DNA of 64,000 bases, taken from positions 24,175-88,174 of the forward strand of contig DUPR01000036.1 of assembly GCA_012838205.1 (NCBI GenBank), in the 5' to 3' direction. Positions 47,848 through 61,123 of this stretch are shown piece after piece. The notes under the pieces are model-generated. The model was not told where the DNA came from and ran no database searches. It saw only the letters and a list, made by a program, of their open reading frames with translations. Source of the stretch: Methanobacterium sp. (GTDB lineage: Archaea; Methanobacteriota; Methanobacteria; Methanobacteriales; Methanobacteriaceae). The translations under genes and the position numbers were made by a program. Position 1 is the stretch's first letter. Every line of letters begins with the position of its first letter.

Positions 47848-48831
47848 TTATATTATGATTATTTCTCCACAAATCTCACGGATAGATGCTTCAAAGTAAT
47901 TGGTATCAACTCCTGGAAAGGTGTCCACCAGACAAATATCGAATTTCTCATTTAAAATAGATCCTAATTCCTTAACATCTAAACAGTAAACATCCCAATA
48001 TTTCCCTGTTGCTACTAAATTCTCCTTACGATCGGTTAATTCCGCAGAAAATCCATTAATTTCTAGATTAAGAGATGTAATGTAAGCTGCAGGATACCAT
48101 ATGTCGTTAAAAACCACTCTTTTTGCCCCTCCTTTAAGAGCAGCTATTCCCAATGTTCCTGGACCGCATGTGCAATCTAGAATTTTAGGATCCTCATATT
48201 TTTCCATGACTTTTTTCAATTTTGAGATTTTTGGTGATGAGGGTTTAGGAAATTCTACATGTATCTCTCCCTGATATTTGTAGATGAATATAGGGCCAAA
48301 AGGAGTTTGAACCACATCAGAACGCATATCGCAACCAGCCAGAAGTTCATATACTTTGGGGTTTGATTGAGCGTCTTTTATTCCAACAGTATCTTTCATA
48401 TCTCCTTTAAGAACTCCTTTAACTTCAGGAACCTCATTTAATATTCTTTTTGCAATTTTCGTGTTAATTTCAGAAGATAAAATAATTAAACTATTTTCAG
48501 GGAGATAGGGGGCATTACTAAGTGGATATGCAGGAGTAATGAGTGGAACACAAGTTTCTCTAAGTGTGGATTTTTCATCCTTAATACCTTCTTCCTGCAT
48601 AATGGTTAGGATATGGGCCACAACCAAATCAAGGTGTCTTCGGCCACAATTACATTTTCCCCAATTTTCATCGATTCGCTGATCTAGATTTAATTGTTCA
48701 ACTAATGGTTTAAACTTCTTTAAACTCAATTCAGGGCAGTTTTTACAGGGATAATATCTTGATTCTATTTTTTCTAAGATTTCATCTGGGGGTGTTATAC
48801 AATCGTGTTTGCATCTGCACTTAATGTCCAT
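47848..48831 (-). CDS. SAM-dependent methyltransferase with cysteine-rich N-terminus
   Basis: A 327-residue protein. The N-terminal 65 residues hold seven cysteines (C5, C7, C11, C29, C32, C60, C62) in CxC/CxxC pattern, suggesting a metal or iron-sulfur site. The centre is an alpha/beta region, and the C-terminal class I methyltransferase domain has motif [20 protein letters not shown], an acidic end NDI and a later LVDTFPG. The substrate is unknown. It is divergent from the secretion ATPase gene. Confidence 0.75.
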   Translation of the reverse strand: MDIKCRCKHDCITPPDEILEKIESRYYPCKNCPELSLKKFKPLVEQLNLDQRIDENWGKCNCGRRHLDLVVAHILTIMQEEGIKDEKSTLRETCVPLITPAYPLSNAPYLPENSLIILSSEINTKIAKRILNEVPEVKGVLKGDMKDTVGIKDAQSNPKVYELLAGCDMRSDVVQTPFGPIFIYKYQGEIHVEFPKPSSPKISKLKKVMEKYEDPKILDCTCGPGTLGIAALKGGAKRVVFNDIWYPAAYITSLNLEINGFSAELTDRKENLVATGKYWDVYCLDVKELGSILNEKFDICLVDTFPGVDTNYFEASIREICGEIIII

Positions 48832-48902
48832 ATGCTTAAATATTTGTTATGACACATAAATACCATTAAGATTATAAATTGATTGATATTGTTTGTGAGA
48901 AA

Positions 48903-50555
48903 ATGAAAGACAAACGAAAGGAAATACTCAAGGATCTTCTAGGAGAATTTGGTTCTGAAGATGAAGGTGTAGATGAGGGTGGTGTTGAAGAAGAAGTAGT
49001 TAAAGAAGATTATCCTTCACCTCCAGAAAAAAATGAGCCCATTATTCCAGAAGAAGAGGATGAAGATAAGTTTAGCTTAGATAACTTATTGACAGAAACA
49101 AAACGTCCTGATCGCCCTAAACCTAAAAAAAAGGTTAAAAGAACATCTAAAGCTTTCCAACCGGAGATAATTGAGGAAGGACTGGTACCCCGTTATAATG
49201 TGAGTGTTCCTCATTTTACAGAGAAGGAAACCCTGATTTTCAATGAAGTACGGGAGAAACTTGTGGAAGTAGCAGTTTCACAAGGTGAAGAATTTAACAT
49301 TGATGGGGAACAATTTATTGGGGAAGTAAAACAATTCCTCAGAGGCAGAGGAGTTCGTGATGTTGAAAAACTGGCAACTCAAATTTCACAAGTCATGTTA
49401 GGTTATGGAAAATTAGACCCCATGATTAAGGATGACGATTTAGAAGAAATAATGGTTATTGGTACTGGAAGCAATGTATTTGTTTATCATCGTAAGATTG
49501 GGATGATGGTTACTAATGTTGTATTTGATACTGATGATGATGTCAGAGCCATAATCGATGTTATTGCCCGGCAAGTAAACCGCCGTATAGATCAGCAAAC
49601 CCCTATACTAGATGCTCGTCTGAAGGATGGTTCCAGGGTCAATGCTACCTTACCTCCTGTTTCTGCCGATGGACCCACACTCACCATTAGGAAGTTTAGA
49701 AAAGATCCTCTCACCATAGTGGATTTAATAAACTTTAAAACAATGTCATCTCATTTAGCAAGTTTTATGTGGGTTTGTATTGATGGTCTTGGTGTAAAAC
49801 CATGTAACGCCATTATTGCGGGGGGTACTGGTTCTGGTAAAACCACCACCATGAATACTATTGGAGCATTTGTACCTCCTAAAGAGCGAATTATAACCAT
49901 TGAGGATACTTTGGAACTTCAACTTCCTCACTCTCATGTTTTACGTATGGAAACACGACCGCCTAACATTGAAGGAAAAGGGGAACTCACCATGGATACC
50001 TTGGTCAAAAATTCACTACGTCAAAGGCCTGACAGAGTGATTGTAGGTGAAGTTCGTGGAGCAGAGGCCATAACACTATTTACAGCCCTAAACACAGGAC
50101 ACTCTGGAATGGGAACACTTCACTCTAACACTGCCCGAGAAACTATAACACGTTTGATAAATTCTCCTATGAATGTGCCAAACATAATGATTCCCGCGTT
50201 AGACTTCATTATAATGCAAAACAGGATGTACCGTGCAGAAGGTGGATCAATCCGGAGAATTACTGAAGTTGCTGAAGTTGTAGGGATGGAAGAAGGTAAT
50301 GTGCAGCTTAACCGTGTATTTGAGTGGAATAATGCCACAGATAAGGTAGAATATGTGGGTATATCCAGTAAAACCCTTCGTGAAATCGCAGACATGCGCG
50401 GAATTAACGTAACTGAGCTTGAAGAGGAAATTGAAAAAAGAAGGCTGGTTTTGGAGTATCTTGCTGATAATAATATTCGTTCTATTGATGAAGTTGGGCG
50501 ATGTATCAACAGTTACTATAGGGATCCTGATGAGATGCTGGAAAGAATTCTCTAG
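48903..50555 (+). CDS. Type IV pilus/archaellum-type secretion ATPase (VirB11/TadA-like)
   Basis: The start is the ATG at 48903 with gtgag upstream; the longer TTG frame from 48879 is rejected. The 550-residue ATPase has a long acidic N-terminus (about 1-90), then the N-domain and the RecA core: Walker [17 protein letters not shown] box with [11 protein letters not shown], Walker [11 protein letters not shown] and the His box [16 protein letters not shown]. It drives pilin polymerisation. The downstream membrane platform gene follows after 169 nt. A separate pilin/platform pair is at 40 kb. Confidence 0.93.
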   Translation: MKDKRKEILKDLLGEFGSEDEGVDEGGVEEEVVKEDYPSPPEKNEPIIPEEEDEDKFSLDNLLTETKRPDRPKPKKKVKRTSKAFQPEIIEEGLVPRYNVSVPHFTEKETLIFNEVREKLVEVAVSQGEEFNIDGEQFIGEVKQFLRGRGVRDVEKLATQISQVMLGYGKLDPMIKDDDLEEIMVIGTGSNVFVYHRKIGMMVTNVVFDTDDDVRAIIDVIARQVNRRIDQQTPILDARLKDGSRVNATLPPVSADGPTLTIRKFRKDPLTIVDLINFKTMSSHLASFMWVCIDGLGVKPCNAIIAGGTGSGKTTTMNTIGAFVPPKERIITIEDTLELQLPHSHVLRMETRPPNIEGKGELTMDTLVKNSLRQRPDRVIVGEVRGAEAITLFTALNTGHSGMGTLHSNTARETITRLINSPMNVPNIMIPALDFIIMQNRMYRAEGGSIRRITEVAEVVGMEEGNVQLNRVFEWNNATDKVEYVGISSKTLREIADMRGINVTELEEEIEKRRLVLEYLADNNIRSIDEVGRCINSYYRDPDEMLERIL

Positions 50556-50724
50556 ATGGCAGTGGTGCTGTTTAATGATTTACTAAAGATATAGAAAAGA
50601 TTAGATAGTAAGACACTGAAAAATAGTAGTATACTATATTTAATAGGGGAAAACATAGACAGTAAAATACATTGAAAAGAAAAATAATCATAATGATGTA
50701 TATAGAAAAAATAGGGTGAGATCA

Positions 50725-51849
50725 ATGGTCTTTGGTGGTATTAAGAAGATCTTCAATCGTATCGGTGATTTAACAGTAAATTCCAGTGAAAAAGTTGGTG
50801 AAGGTATTCAAAAAGTAAGTGAGGGAGTTCAAACACCGGTAAATAAGATTAAAAATATTGAAAGACCTAAAATAACTCTTCCTTCCAGAAGAAAAGAAAG
50901 GGAAATTAAGGAACCCGATTTAGCTGCATTAAGAGATGCTAAATCAGTTTCTACGGATCAAAAGTCTCGTAAAGTCATTAAAAAGATGGGAATGGAAAAA
51001 GATGAAATCGAAATTTTCCGTGAACTTATAGACCAGAAATACGACCGAAAAGCAAAAACAGATGAGGATGAATCTGCAAAGGCTGCTGTTCGGAAAGCTT
51101 CCCTAGAAGAACTTCTTAAGGAAGAAGAAAAACAAGGACTGGAACCTCGGCTGATCATGGTCATGGGAGTACTCGGATTTGTAGTTATATTCACTGTTGT
51201 CGTTTTGTTAGGATTCGGTGTTGAAATTGGTCTTGTTTTCGGTATTCTCATTCTTTTGATGACAATGTTCATTGTTTATTTGCCCAAAATCAAGATGGGT
51301 GGTCGTTCTACGTCTGCTTCAAAAGAGATACCTTATGCTTTACGACAAATGGCCACTGAATTAAGGGCGGGGGTAGGATTACATGACAGTATGCGCTCTG
51401 TGGCAACGTCTGGTTACGGTCCTTTATCTGAAGAATTTGCCAGAGCTTTGGAAGAAATAAAATATGGGGAAACTACTGAGAAAGCCCTGGTAGATATGAG
51501 TGAAAGGGTTGATTCTGAAGGTTTAACACGGGCTATACATCAGATCACCAGAACCCTCAGCAGTGGAGGAGATCTGGCCAAAACATTAAGTGTAATTGCT
51601 GATGACACTGCTTATGAAATGCGAATGAAAATTAAAGATTACGCCCAGAAGTTAAATTCTTTCACTATGATCTACATGTTTGTGGCTATACTGGGTCCAG
51701 TTATCTTTATGGTCATGTTAATCGCTGCTACTACAGTTATGGGGGCACTTCTCCCACCAGTATTGTTATTAATAATGTATTTGTTCTTATTCCCTGCTAT
51801 AGTGGCATTTATGGCATTTATGATAAAAAGATTAGAACCCAAGGTTTGA
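50725..51849 (+). CDS. Pilus membrane platform protein, TadB/FlaJ type
   Basis: The start is the ATG at 50725, preceded by gggtgag; a GTG at 50716 is the alternative. The 374-residue protein has a polar N-terminus (about 1-150), two hydrophobic helices (about 152-170 and 174-190: [19 protein letters not shown]), the T2SSF domain ([40 protein letters not shown]) and two more helices at the end. It partners the ATPase just upstream. It carries an extra basic region that the 40-kb platform protein lacks. Confidence 0.9.
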   Translation: MVFGGIKKIFNRIGDLTVNSSEKVGEGIQKVSEGVQTPVNKIKNIERPKITLPSRRKEREIKEPDLAALRDAKSVSTDQKSRKVIKKMGMEKDEIEIFRELIDQKYDRKAKTDEDESAKAAVRKASLEELLKEEEKQGLEPRLIMVMGVLGFVVIFTVVVLLGFGVEIGLVFGILILLMTMFIVYLPKIKMGGRSTSASKEIPYALRQMATELRAGVGLHDSMRSVATSGYGPLSEEFARALEEIKYGETTEKALVDMSERVDSEGLTRAIHQITRTLSSGGDLAKTLSVIADDTAYEMRMKIKDYAQKLNSFTMIYMFVAILGPVIFMVMLIAATTVMGALLPPVLLLIMYLFLFPAIVAFMAFMIKRLEPKV

Positions 51850-52030
51850 ATCTTTTTACAAATCCTCTTTTTATTAATTTTTAAAGGTAAATTGCAGTCC
51901 TAACTAGTATTTTCCAGTTATTATAATGCCTATTATGTGATTAAAGATGGTTTATTTTATTTTATGGTGTTTTCTATGAATAATTTTAAAATTATTATTA
52001 AATAGTTTTTTTAATTGGCATAATATGCAC

Positions 52031-52045
52031 AAAATATATATATTG
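52031..52045 (+). promoter_or_regulatory. TATA box of the CODH/ACS operon
   Basis: The motif aaaatatatatattg lies about 60 nt before the cdhA start. Transcription would start near 52062. A ribosome site ggtgat (52090-52095) precedes the GTG start. Confidence 0.5.
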
Positions 52046-52099
52046 TAATTAGTCAAACTGAAAATATCATTATAAATCATTAATAATTCGGTGATAGTT

Positions 52100-54451
52100 G
52101 TGGCACCAGAACAAAATTCTAAAGCAAAAAAGTTCAAAGATGATTTTTGGAAATCCAAGAACATAAAAATCTCCATTGGGGATGTTGTAGAGAAAGAAGG
52201 AGATATTCCTGAATCGGACACTCCAATGGGACCCACTCCCAAACCTCATGTCACTGATCTAAGATCGTGGGATATGAAACTACTTAGTAGGTATGAACCA
52301 TTTTACGCACCTTTCTGTGACATGTGCTGCTTATGTACCTTCGGAAAATGTGACTTACTTGACAAGAAAGGAGCTTGTGGAATCGATTCTAAAGCTCAAC
52401 AAGCCCGTATAGTTCTTTTAGCTTGTAATATTGGAACTGCGGCCCATGCAGGTCATTCTAGACATTTAGTCCACCATCTAATTGAAGAATTAGGTGAAGA
52501 TTTCCCTATTGATTTAGGATTAAATATAGATATTGAAGCTCCCCTCACAAGGACAATTATTGGTAAAAAACCTCAATATCTAAGTGACTTGGAAGAAACT
52601 TTGAGTTACGTAGAGCAACAATTATCTCATCTCTTGTCTGCATGTCATACTGGGCAAGAAGGAAGTTATTTAGATTTTGAATCGAAAGCTCTTCATTCCG
52701 GAGTTATGGATGATCTGGCCCGTGAAGTTGGTGATATAGCTCAAATTGTAGCCTTAAACATGCCTAAAGGGGACGGTGACGCTCCTTTAGTGGAGATGGG
52801 TGTGGGCACAATTGACTCTACAAAACCAGTGGTCTTATGTATTGGACATAACGTTCTGCCCGGTTCTAATATAATGGACTATTTGGATGAAACTGGGCAA
52901 GAAGAGGATTTTGAGGTATGTGGTATTTGCTGTGCTGCAATAGACATATCCAGATACAATGATAGGGCTAAAGTAGTTGGTCCCCTCTCAAGGCAGTTGA
53001 AATTCATTCGCAGTGGAGTGGCAGATGTAATTATAGTTGATGAGCAGTGTATCCGGACTGATGTTCTGGAAGAGGCTCAAAAGAAAAACACAGCAGTTAT
53101 TGCTACTACTGACAAGATGTGTTTGGGACTGCCAGATATGACTGATGAAGATCCAGATTTAATTGTATCTAAACTATTAAATAAAGAGATTGAAGGAGCT
53201 TTGATACTGGATTCTGACAAAGTTGGAGAAGTATCAGTCAAAGTAGCTAAAATTTTAGCGCCTGAACGACAAAAACTTAAATTATTACCTGAACTGGATG
53301 ATGTTCAGAACATGGCTCTTGAATGCACTGAATGCGGCTGGTGTAACCGAGTTTGCCCTAATGATAAGCCAATGATGGAGGCAGTCGTAGCAGCAGGAAA
53401 AGGTGATTTTTCTGGATTTGAAAAACTTTACCTTAACGATGTATGCTACTCCTGTGGTAGATGTGAACAGGAATGTGAAAGAGAACTTCCCCTCATGTCC
53501 ATGCTGGCCAAGGCAGGGGAAAAACTAGCTAAGACTGAAAAATTCAACATCCGTGCTGGAAGAGGTCCAGTGCAAGATGTGGAAATAAGACGTGTAGGAG
53601 CACCAATAGTTTTAGGCGATATTCCTGGAGTTATTGCTATTGTAGGTTGTTCTAATTATCCTGATGGTGGTAAAGAAGTCGCTGAAATGGCAAAAGAATT
53701 TTTAGAACGTAATTATATTGTGGTTGCCACGGGATGTGGGGCCATGTCCATTGGCGAATACACAGATGACGAAGGAAAAACCCTATATGAAAGATACAGT
53801 GGGGATTTTGAATCTAGAGGATTACTCAACATAGGATCTTGTGTTTCAAACGCCCATATATCTGGTGCTTGTATAAAAATTGCCAACATATTTGCCAAAA
53901 AACCATTGGAAGGTAATTTCGAGGAAATAGCAGATTATATATTAAACAGGGTAGGTGCATGTGGTGTTGCATGGGGTGCATACAGTCAAAAAGCAGCAGC
54001 TATTGCTACTGGTGTAAACCGGTGGGGAATACCAGCAGTTGTAGGGCCTCATGGATCCAAATATCGTCGATTATATTTGGGAAGGACTGATAAAAAAGAA
54101 AACTGGAAAATTAAGGATATGCGGACTGGAAAAATTATGGATGGTGAACCTGCACCAGAACATCTGATCTATGCCGCAGAAAACATGGCAGAAGCAACTG
54201 TAATGACAGCTAAACTTTGTATAAGGCCTACTGACACTGGTAAAGGGCGTCAAATAAAGTTAAACCACTATATTGATCTTTATAAAAAGTATTATGGTGA
54301 ATTGCCTCCAGATATTCACCTATTCGTCCGAAACGAAAAAGATATTCCAATAACCTACAAGAAAGATGTCAAAGAAATACTGGATAAAGTTGGATGGGAG
54401 CCTAGAGAAATACCTCAAGAGCCATCTTTAATGGGAATGGGGGATGATTAA
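52100..54451 (+). CDS. cdhA: CODH/acetyl-CoA synthase alpha subunit
   Basis: The start is placed at the GTG at 52100, because ggtgat precedes it; a GTG at 52091 overlaps that site. The 783-residue CO dehydrogenase subunit has an N-terminal cluster region with [15 protein letters not shown], the C-cluster region with CGICCAAID and the [11 protein letters not shown] segment, and two [4Fe-4S] ferredoxin motifs, [14 protein letters not shown] and [12 protein letters not shown]. It interconverts CO and CO2 on the Ni-Fe-S C-cluster. In this autotroph it reduces CO2 to CO for acetyl-CoA synthesis. It is the first gene of a seven-gene operon. Confidence 0.95.
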   Translation: MAPEQNSKAKKFKDDFWKSKNIKISIGDVVEKEGDIPESDTPMGPTPKPHVTDLRSWDMKLLSRYEPFYAPFCDMCCLCTFGKCDLLDKKGACGIDSKAQQARIVLLACNIGTAAHAGHSRHLVHHLIEELGEDFPIDLGLNIDIEAPLTRTIIGKKPQYLSDLEETLSYVEQQLSHLLSACHTGQEGSYLDFESKALHSGVMDDLAREVGDIAQIVALNMPKGDGDAPLVEMGVGTIDSTKPVVLCIGHNVLPGSNIMDYLDETGQEEDFEVCGICCAAIDISRYNDRAKVVGPLSRQLKFIRSGVADVIIVDEQCIRTDVLEEAQKKNTAVIATTDKMCLGLPDMTDEDPDLIVSKLLNKEIEGALILDSDKVGEVSVKVAKILAPERQKLKLLPELDDVQNMALECTECGWCNRVCPNDKPMMEAVVAAGKGDFSGFEKLYLNDVCYSCGRCEQECERELPLMSMLAKAGEKLAKTEKFNIRAGRGPVQDVEIRRVGAPIVLGDIPGVIAIVGCSNYPDGGKEVAEMAKEFLERNYIVVATGCGAMSIGEYTDDEGKTLYERYSGDFESRGLLNIGSCVSNAHISGACIKIANIFAKKPLEGNFEEIADYILNRVGACGVAWGAYSQKAAAIATGVNRWGIPAVVGPHGSKYRRLYLGRTDKKENWKIKDMRTGKIMDGEPAPEHLIYAAENMAEATVMTAKLCIRPTDTGKGRQIKLNHYIDLYKKYYGELPPDIHLFVRNEKDIPITYKKDVKEILDKVGWEPREIPQEPSLMGMGDD

Positions 54452-54967
54452 ATGTCAAATGAAAGAATTATACCATATCAACCTACAGTTATTGCAGGAC
54501 CTAAACAGGCTTTACTGGTAACTCCAGAAACAGCTGAACTTATGATCAAAAAAGCTAAAAGGCCCCTTCTTATTTTAGGGCCTTTGGTAAAAGAGGAACC
54601 TCTTCTTAGTTTTGCCAGTAACATAGCAGAAAAATGGAACCTACCTGTAGTTACCACAGCAGACGCATACAAACCATTTAATGACAAAGGACTTAACCCA
54701 ACATCATATGGGGTTGTTGAGATAGTTAATCTATTAAAAGACCCTGAATGGAAGGGTGTAAATGATGAAGGTCAGCATGATCTGGTTATATTTTTAGGAT
54801 GTGTATATTACATAGGTTCACAAGGGCTTTCAACTCTCAAACACTATGCACCTCACTTAAAAACTTTAACTATCTGTAAATTTTTCCATTCTAACGCAGA
54901 TGCATCATTCCCCAATATGAAAGATGAAGAATGGTTTAAATATCTTAAAAAGATGGGTACAGCCTGA
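54452..54967 (+). CDS. cdhB: CODH/acetyl-CoA synthase epsilon subunit
   Basis: A 171-residue flavodoxin-like protein that matches the CdhB family: [19 protein letters not shown], then [36 protein letters not shown] and the [18 protein letters not shown] centre. It forms an alpha2-epsilon2 unit with CdhA. It starts directly after the cdhA stop codon with no gap. A hairpin follows the stop codon. Confidence 0.93.
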   Translation: MSNERIIPYQPTVIAGPKQALLVTPETAELMIKKAKRPLLILGPLVKEEPLLSFASNIAEKWNLPVVTTADAYKPFNDKGLNPTSYGVVEIVNLLKDPEWKGVNDEGQHDLVIFLGCVYYIGSQGLSTLKHYAPHLKTLTICKFFHSNADASFPNMKDEEWFKYLKKMGTA

Positions 54968-54988
54968 TGAACTCGTTAGTTAGTTCAT
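54967..54988 (+). promoter_or_regulatory. Hairpin between cdhB and cdhC
   Basis: A perfect 7-bp stem, atgaact (54967-54973) and agttcat (54982-54988), with an 8-nt loop, sits at the cdhB stop codon. No T-tract follows, so it is more likely an mRNA processing or partial attenuation element than a terminator. Confidence 0.4.
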
Positions 54989-55066
54989 GGAATATCATTA
55001 TTGTTCAAAACAAGATGCGAATTGTTGAATGTAAATAAAATTTGTGTGTAATTATTGGATTTAGAA

Positions 55067-55075
55067 CTTAAATAT
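55067..55075 (+). promoter_or_regulatory. Possible internal promoter before cdhC
   Basis: The TATA-like cttaaatat lies about 43 nt before the cdhC ATG, giving a leader of about 18 nt that contains aaggagg. The 146-nt gap between cdhB and cdhC also fits a second transcription start. Confidence 0.4.
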
Positions 55076-55111
55076 CAGAAAAGCAGATAAAGGCGGTTTA
55101 AAGGAGGAATC

Positions 55112-56517
<1,406 letters not shown>

Positions 56518-56550
56518 TCAATTTTTTCTAGAATGTAACGGAGCTGAAAC

Positions 56551-57306
56551 GTGATAATTGCAGTAAGTGGTAAAGGCGGAACTGGGAAAACCCTGATTTC
56601 ATCCCTCCTCATCAAATCATTATCTGATACAAAACAAGATATTCTGGCAATAGACGCTGATCCTGACAGTAACTTGCCCGAATCTTTGGGAATAGATGTA
56701 CAAAAAACAGTGGGAGATGTGAGGGAAGAATTAAAAGAAGACACTGCCAAGGGAAGAATACCTACAGGAATGAACAAGTGGGACATCCTTGATTATAAAA
56801 TAATGGAATCAATCATTGAAACTCCTAAATTTGACCTCCTAGCAATGGGAAGGCCTGAAGGCAGCGGATGTTATTGCGCCGTGAATAACATGCTCCGTAG
56901 AATAATCGAAAACTTATCATCCAATTACGATGTGATCATCATTGACACTGAGGCTGGACTGGAACATTTAAGCCGCCGAACCACTCAAAATGTGGACGTA
57001 ATGTTAGTAGTCACTGATAAATCTAAAAGAGGAATGCTCACTGCTAAGAGGATTGGAAAACTGGCCGATGACCTTGACATCAAATTTAAAGAATTGTATT
57101 TGGTCTTAAACAGGGTTAAGGATGACACTAAAGATGAAATCCTGCAAAAAGCTAAGGAAACTGGTTTGGAAATAGTGGGAGTAATTCATGAGGATGAAGA
57201 AGTAACTAAGTTTGATATTGAAGGAAGGCCTTTAGTGGAACTTCCCAATGAATCTAATACTGTAAAGGCAGTATCAAAGATATTATCTCGCATCAAAAGT
57301 AATTAA
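56551..57306 (+). CDS. cooC: CooC-type nickel-insertion ATPase for CODH
   Basis: A 251-residue ParA/MinD-family ATPase. The deviant Walker A is SGKGGTGKTLISSL at the N-terminus; later motifs are LAIDADPDSNLPESLGID, GSGCYCAVNNML with the nickel-binding CxC and IIIDTEAGLEHLSRRT. CooC proteins insert Ni into the CODH C-cluster. The GTG start lies 33 nt after cdhC. Its place inside the operon supports this maturation role. Confidence 0.9.
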   Translation: MIIAVSGKGGTGKTLISSLLIKSLSDTKQDILAIDADPDSNLPESLGIDVQKTVGDVREELKEDTAKGRIPTGMNKWDILDYKIMESIIETPKFDLLAMGRPEGSGCYCAVNNMLRRIIENLSSNYDVIIIDTEAGLEHLSRRTTQNVDVMLVVTDKSKRGMLTAKRIGKLADDLDIKFKELYLVLNRVKDDTKDEILQKAKETGLEIVGVIHEDEEVTKFDIEGRPLVELPNESNTVKAVSKILSRIKSN

Positions 57307-57310
57307 GGAC

Positions 57311-58479
<1,169 letters not shown>

Positions 58480-58492
58480 GGAGGTCATGAGT

Positions 58493-59884
58493 ATGCAAGT
58501 CACTGCAATGGATATTTACCGATTGCTTCCCCAGACTAACTGTGAAGATTGTGATGTAGCTGCCTGTGGAGAAGCATCCTGTATGGCTTTTGCCACTAAA
58601 CTTTCAGAAAAAGAAACTCAACTTGAATTATGCACAGAACTATCTGAAGAAGCATTCAACAAGTTAGAAGCACTGCTCGCACCTGCAGTACGAGAGATCA
58701 GCATTGGAACTGGTGATAAAACAATAACCATAGGTGGGGATGAAGTACTATATCGTTATGAGCTAACCTACTACAACCCTACAGCATTAGTAATTGATAT
58801 CGCAGACAACTTAAGCGATGCAGAATTCACTGAAAGGGTTAAAACAATCGAAGAAACTGAATTTGAAAGGATAGGTGAAACACTGACTTTAGACGCTATA
58901 GCTTTGCGGAATGCGTCAAAAAATCCTGCAAAATTTGCCGATGCAGCAGCTAAACTCAAAACAACTAAATTACCATTGATCCTTTGTTCTTTTGATCCTG
59001 AAGCCATGAAAGCAGCCTTGGAAAAAGTGGGGGACGAAAGACCTCTCATATATGCAGTAAATGAAACTAACATCGAAGAAATGACTGCCCTGGCCATGGA
59101 ATATAACTGCCCTATATGTGTATTTGCACCCAATGACTTGGAAAAAATGAAACAAATTAGCCACAATCTAAGGGAAAAAGGGATTGAAGACATAGTGCTG
59201 GATCCAGGTACCTATGTGGATGAAGGTGTAGGGGATAGTTTAGACAATTTCGTAATGATTCGCCGACTGGCAGTTGAAGAACGAGATGAAGACTTCCGAT
59301 TCCCTTTACTAGGTATTCCTGCACTCACTTGGTTATATGAGAAGGATGAGATCAAAGGAGGTATAAAAGAAGCTACAATTGCTGCTATTCTCATGAACAA
59401 ATATGCGGATGTATTAATATTCCACGGAACCGACATATGGGAATTAATACCTGTCCTTACTCTAAGACAGGGTTTATACACAGATCCAAGGAAACCACAA
59501 GCAGTAGATCCAGGTCTTTATGAATTTGGCGATTTGGATGAAAATTCTCCTGTTCTAATGACCACCAACTTTGCTTTAACCTTCTATACTGTGGAAGGAG
59601 ACATAAAAGGGAAAGCCAATACTTATCTCTTGGTGCTTGACACTGAAGGTAGAGCCGTGGACGTGTCTCTGGCAGGGGGTCAACTAAATGCAGAGGCTGT
59701 TGCCGACCTTATTAAAGAAACAGGCATAGAAGATAAGGTAAAAACACGTAAACTCATAATTCCAGGATTGTCTGCACCCGTAAGTGGGGAAATAGAAGAT
59801 GAAAGTGGATGGGAAGTTTTAGTTGGTCCAAGGGACTCATCAGGTATACCTGGATTCCTTGATGATATAAAGGAGAAATCATAA
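58493..59884 (+). CDS. cdhE: CODH/ACS gamma subunit (corrinoid Fe-S protein large subunit)
   Basis: The start is the ATG at 58493 (MQVTAMDIYRLLPQTNCEDC), 7 nt after aaggaggt. The ATG at 58487 is too close to that site. The 463-residue protein has a C-terminal domain with the corrinoid-binding fold, and an N-terminal [4Fe-4S] motif with cysteines in TNCEDCDVAACGEASCMAFA. It includes the barrel with GDEVLYRYELTYYNPTALVI. It carries methyl-cobamide. It closes the catalytic part of the operon. Confidence 0.94.
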   Translation: MQVTAMDIYRLLPQTNCEDCDVAACGEASCMAFATKLSEKETQLELCTELSEEAFNKLEALLAPAVREISIGTGDKTITIGGDEVLYRYELTYYNPTALVIDIADNLSDAEFTERVKTIEETEFERIGETLTLDAIALRNASKNPAKFADAAAKLKTTKLPLILCSFDPEAMKAALEKVGDERPLIYAVNETNIEEMTALAMEYNCPICVFAPNDLEKMKQISHNLREKGIEDIVLDPGTYVDEGVGDSLDNFVMIRRLAVEERDEDFRFPLLGIPALTWLYEKDEIKGGIKEATIAAILMNKYADVLIFHGTDIWELIPVLTLRQGLYTDPRKPQAVDPGLYEFGDLDENSPVLMTTNFALTFYTVEGDIKGKANTYLLVLDTEGRAVDVSLAGGQLNAEAVADLIKETGIEDKVKTRKLIIPGLSAPVSGEIEDESGWEVLVGPRDSSGIPGFLDDIKEKS

Positions 59885-59928
59885 GGAATTCACCAACCTT
59901 ATTTTTGGAAAAATCTAAAAGTGATAAT

Positions 59929-60399
59929 ATGAAAACTCTTATGGTAATTGACCCACAACGGTGTAGTGAATGCGAAGACTGCATCAACGCGTGTAAACAA
60001 GTACATGGGGTGGCTAGGACTAAGAAAACCAGTACAGTGCCTGTTTTTTGCCTACAATGTCATCCTGATAAGGCCCCATGTGCACGTATATGTCCCACAG
60101 GTGCAATTCAGGAAGAAGATGGTACACTAATAGTGGATGAGGATATCTGTATATTATGTCGCCTATGCATGATTGCTTGTCCAGTGGGAATGCTGGTTAT
60201 TGATGAGGAAAAAAAGACAGTACAAAAATGCACATTATGTCTTGATGCCGAAGACCAGATACTACCCGCATGTGTTGAGGCTTGCAAAGATAATGTACTT
60301 AAGATTTTCTCTGTTGAAGACCTTGAAGAACTTAAAAAAGACCTTAGTTACACTGAAGTTCTTAACGAAGCCATGAAAGCATATAATTCGAAAATTTAG
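59929..60399 (+). CDS. 4Fe-4S ferredoxin (HycB/CooF-like) of the CODH operon
   Basis: The start is the ATG at 59929 with gtgata upstream. The 156-residue protein has four iron-sulfur motifs. The first is CSECEDCINACKQVH; then CLQCHPDKAPCARICPTG, CILCRLCMIACPVG and CTLC. This arrangement is of the CooF/HycB type, which relays electrons between CODH and a hydrogenase or ferredoxin pool. It is placed as the last gene of the operon and probably feeds electrons to CdhA. Confidence 0.88.
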   Translation: MKTLMVIDPQRCSECEDCINACKQVHGVARTKKTSTVPVFCLQCHPDKAPCARICPTGAIQEEDGTLIVDEDICILCRLCMIACPVGMLVIDEEKKTVQKCTLCLDAEDQILPACVEACKDNVLKIFSVEDLEELKKDLSYTEVLNEAMKAYNSKI

Positions 60400-60401
60400 T
60401 T

Positions 60402-60472
60402 GGATATTTTAAAAAATTGATTTAATCTTTATTTCATACATTACAAAATATCCTTGTTCTATTGTTTTTTTT
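60402..60472 (+). terminator. Hairpin and T-tract terminator of the CODH/ACS operon
   Basis: A perfect 9-bp inverted repeat, ggatatttt (60402-60410) and aaaatatcc (60445-60453), is followed by an eight-to-nine-T run at 60464-60472. It lies between the last gene of the operon and the convergent alkyltransferase gene. Confidence 0.6.
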
Positions 60473-60499
60473 GAAGGTTAAGATACCAACAGAGGATGG

Positions 60500-61102
60500 T
60501 CATTTTTTCATGACTCGAAAACCTTTGATCATCACACCCTCATTTTTTAACAATTTTTTTTTCATTTCTACCCCACCACCATAGTTACCCAAAGTTAAAT
60601 CAGACTTAACAACTCTGTGGCAAGGTATTAATAGGGGAAATGGATTTCGTGCCATTGCACTGCCCACAGCCCTCCAAGCTTTACTGTCCAAAGATTCTGC
60701 CACTTCTTTATAGGTTTTAACTTCACCTTTTGGGATTTTTAAAACCAATTGCAACACTTTTAAATCAAATTCATTAGGAACTGGGCCCTTCAAGGGTTCT
60801 GTTTTGTTCACAGATAATTCCAGAATGTCTTGGTTAATATTGGCTTTTTGGCCGTTGTAAATTTTAGAAATATCTTTAACAAGGGGAAGATATTTTTCAG
60901 TTAATTCAAAATCAGCAAATTCATGAGAAATCTGTTCATAGAGTGTTTCCCTGCAAGATGTTGGAAGAAAAATTCTAACAATTTTTCTACTAGCAGGATA
61001 AACTCCGACTGCAAAAAAAAGCCCATCTTTCTGATAAATTGACACAAAAACAGTATCTGATGAAGCTTTTCGAGATTTTTCCAAAAACAATTTCCCCTTC
61101 AC
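60500..61102 (-). CDS. ogt: Methylated-DNA-protein cysteine methyltransferase (Ogt/MGMT)
   Basis: A 200-residue suicide repair protein. The C-terminal domain has IPKGEVKTYKEVAESL, then AWRAVGSAMARNPFPLLIPC followed by HRVVKSDLTLGNYGGG, with the acceptor Cys in the PCHRV motif. It removes alkyl groups from O6-alkylguanine. The N-terminal domain (about 1-110) is divergent, as usual. The gene converges with the CODH operon. With the AlkD-like gene at 2.2 kb, the window holds two alkylation-repair genes that are not clustered. Confidence 0.93.
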   Translation of the reverse strand: MKGKLFLEKSRKASSDTVFVSIYQKDGLFFAVGVYPASRKIVRIFLPTSCRETLYEQISHEFADFELTEKYLPLVKDISKIYNGQKANINQDILELSVNKTEPLKGPVPNEFDLKVLQLVLKIPKGEVKTYKEVAESLDSKAWRAVGSAMARNPFPLLIPCHRVVKSDLTLGNYGGGVEMKKKLLKNEGVMIKGFRVMKK

Positions 61103-61123
61103 TTATATACGTATTGATGATTA

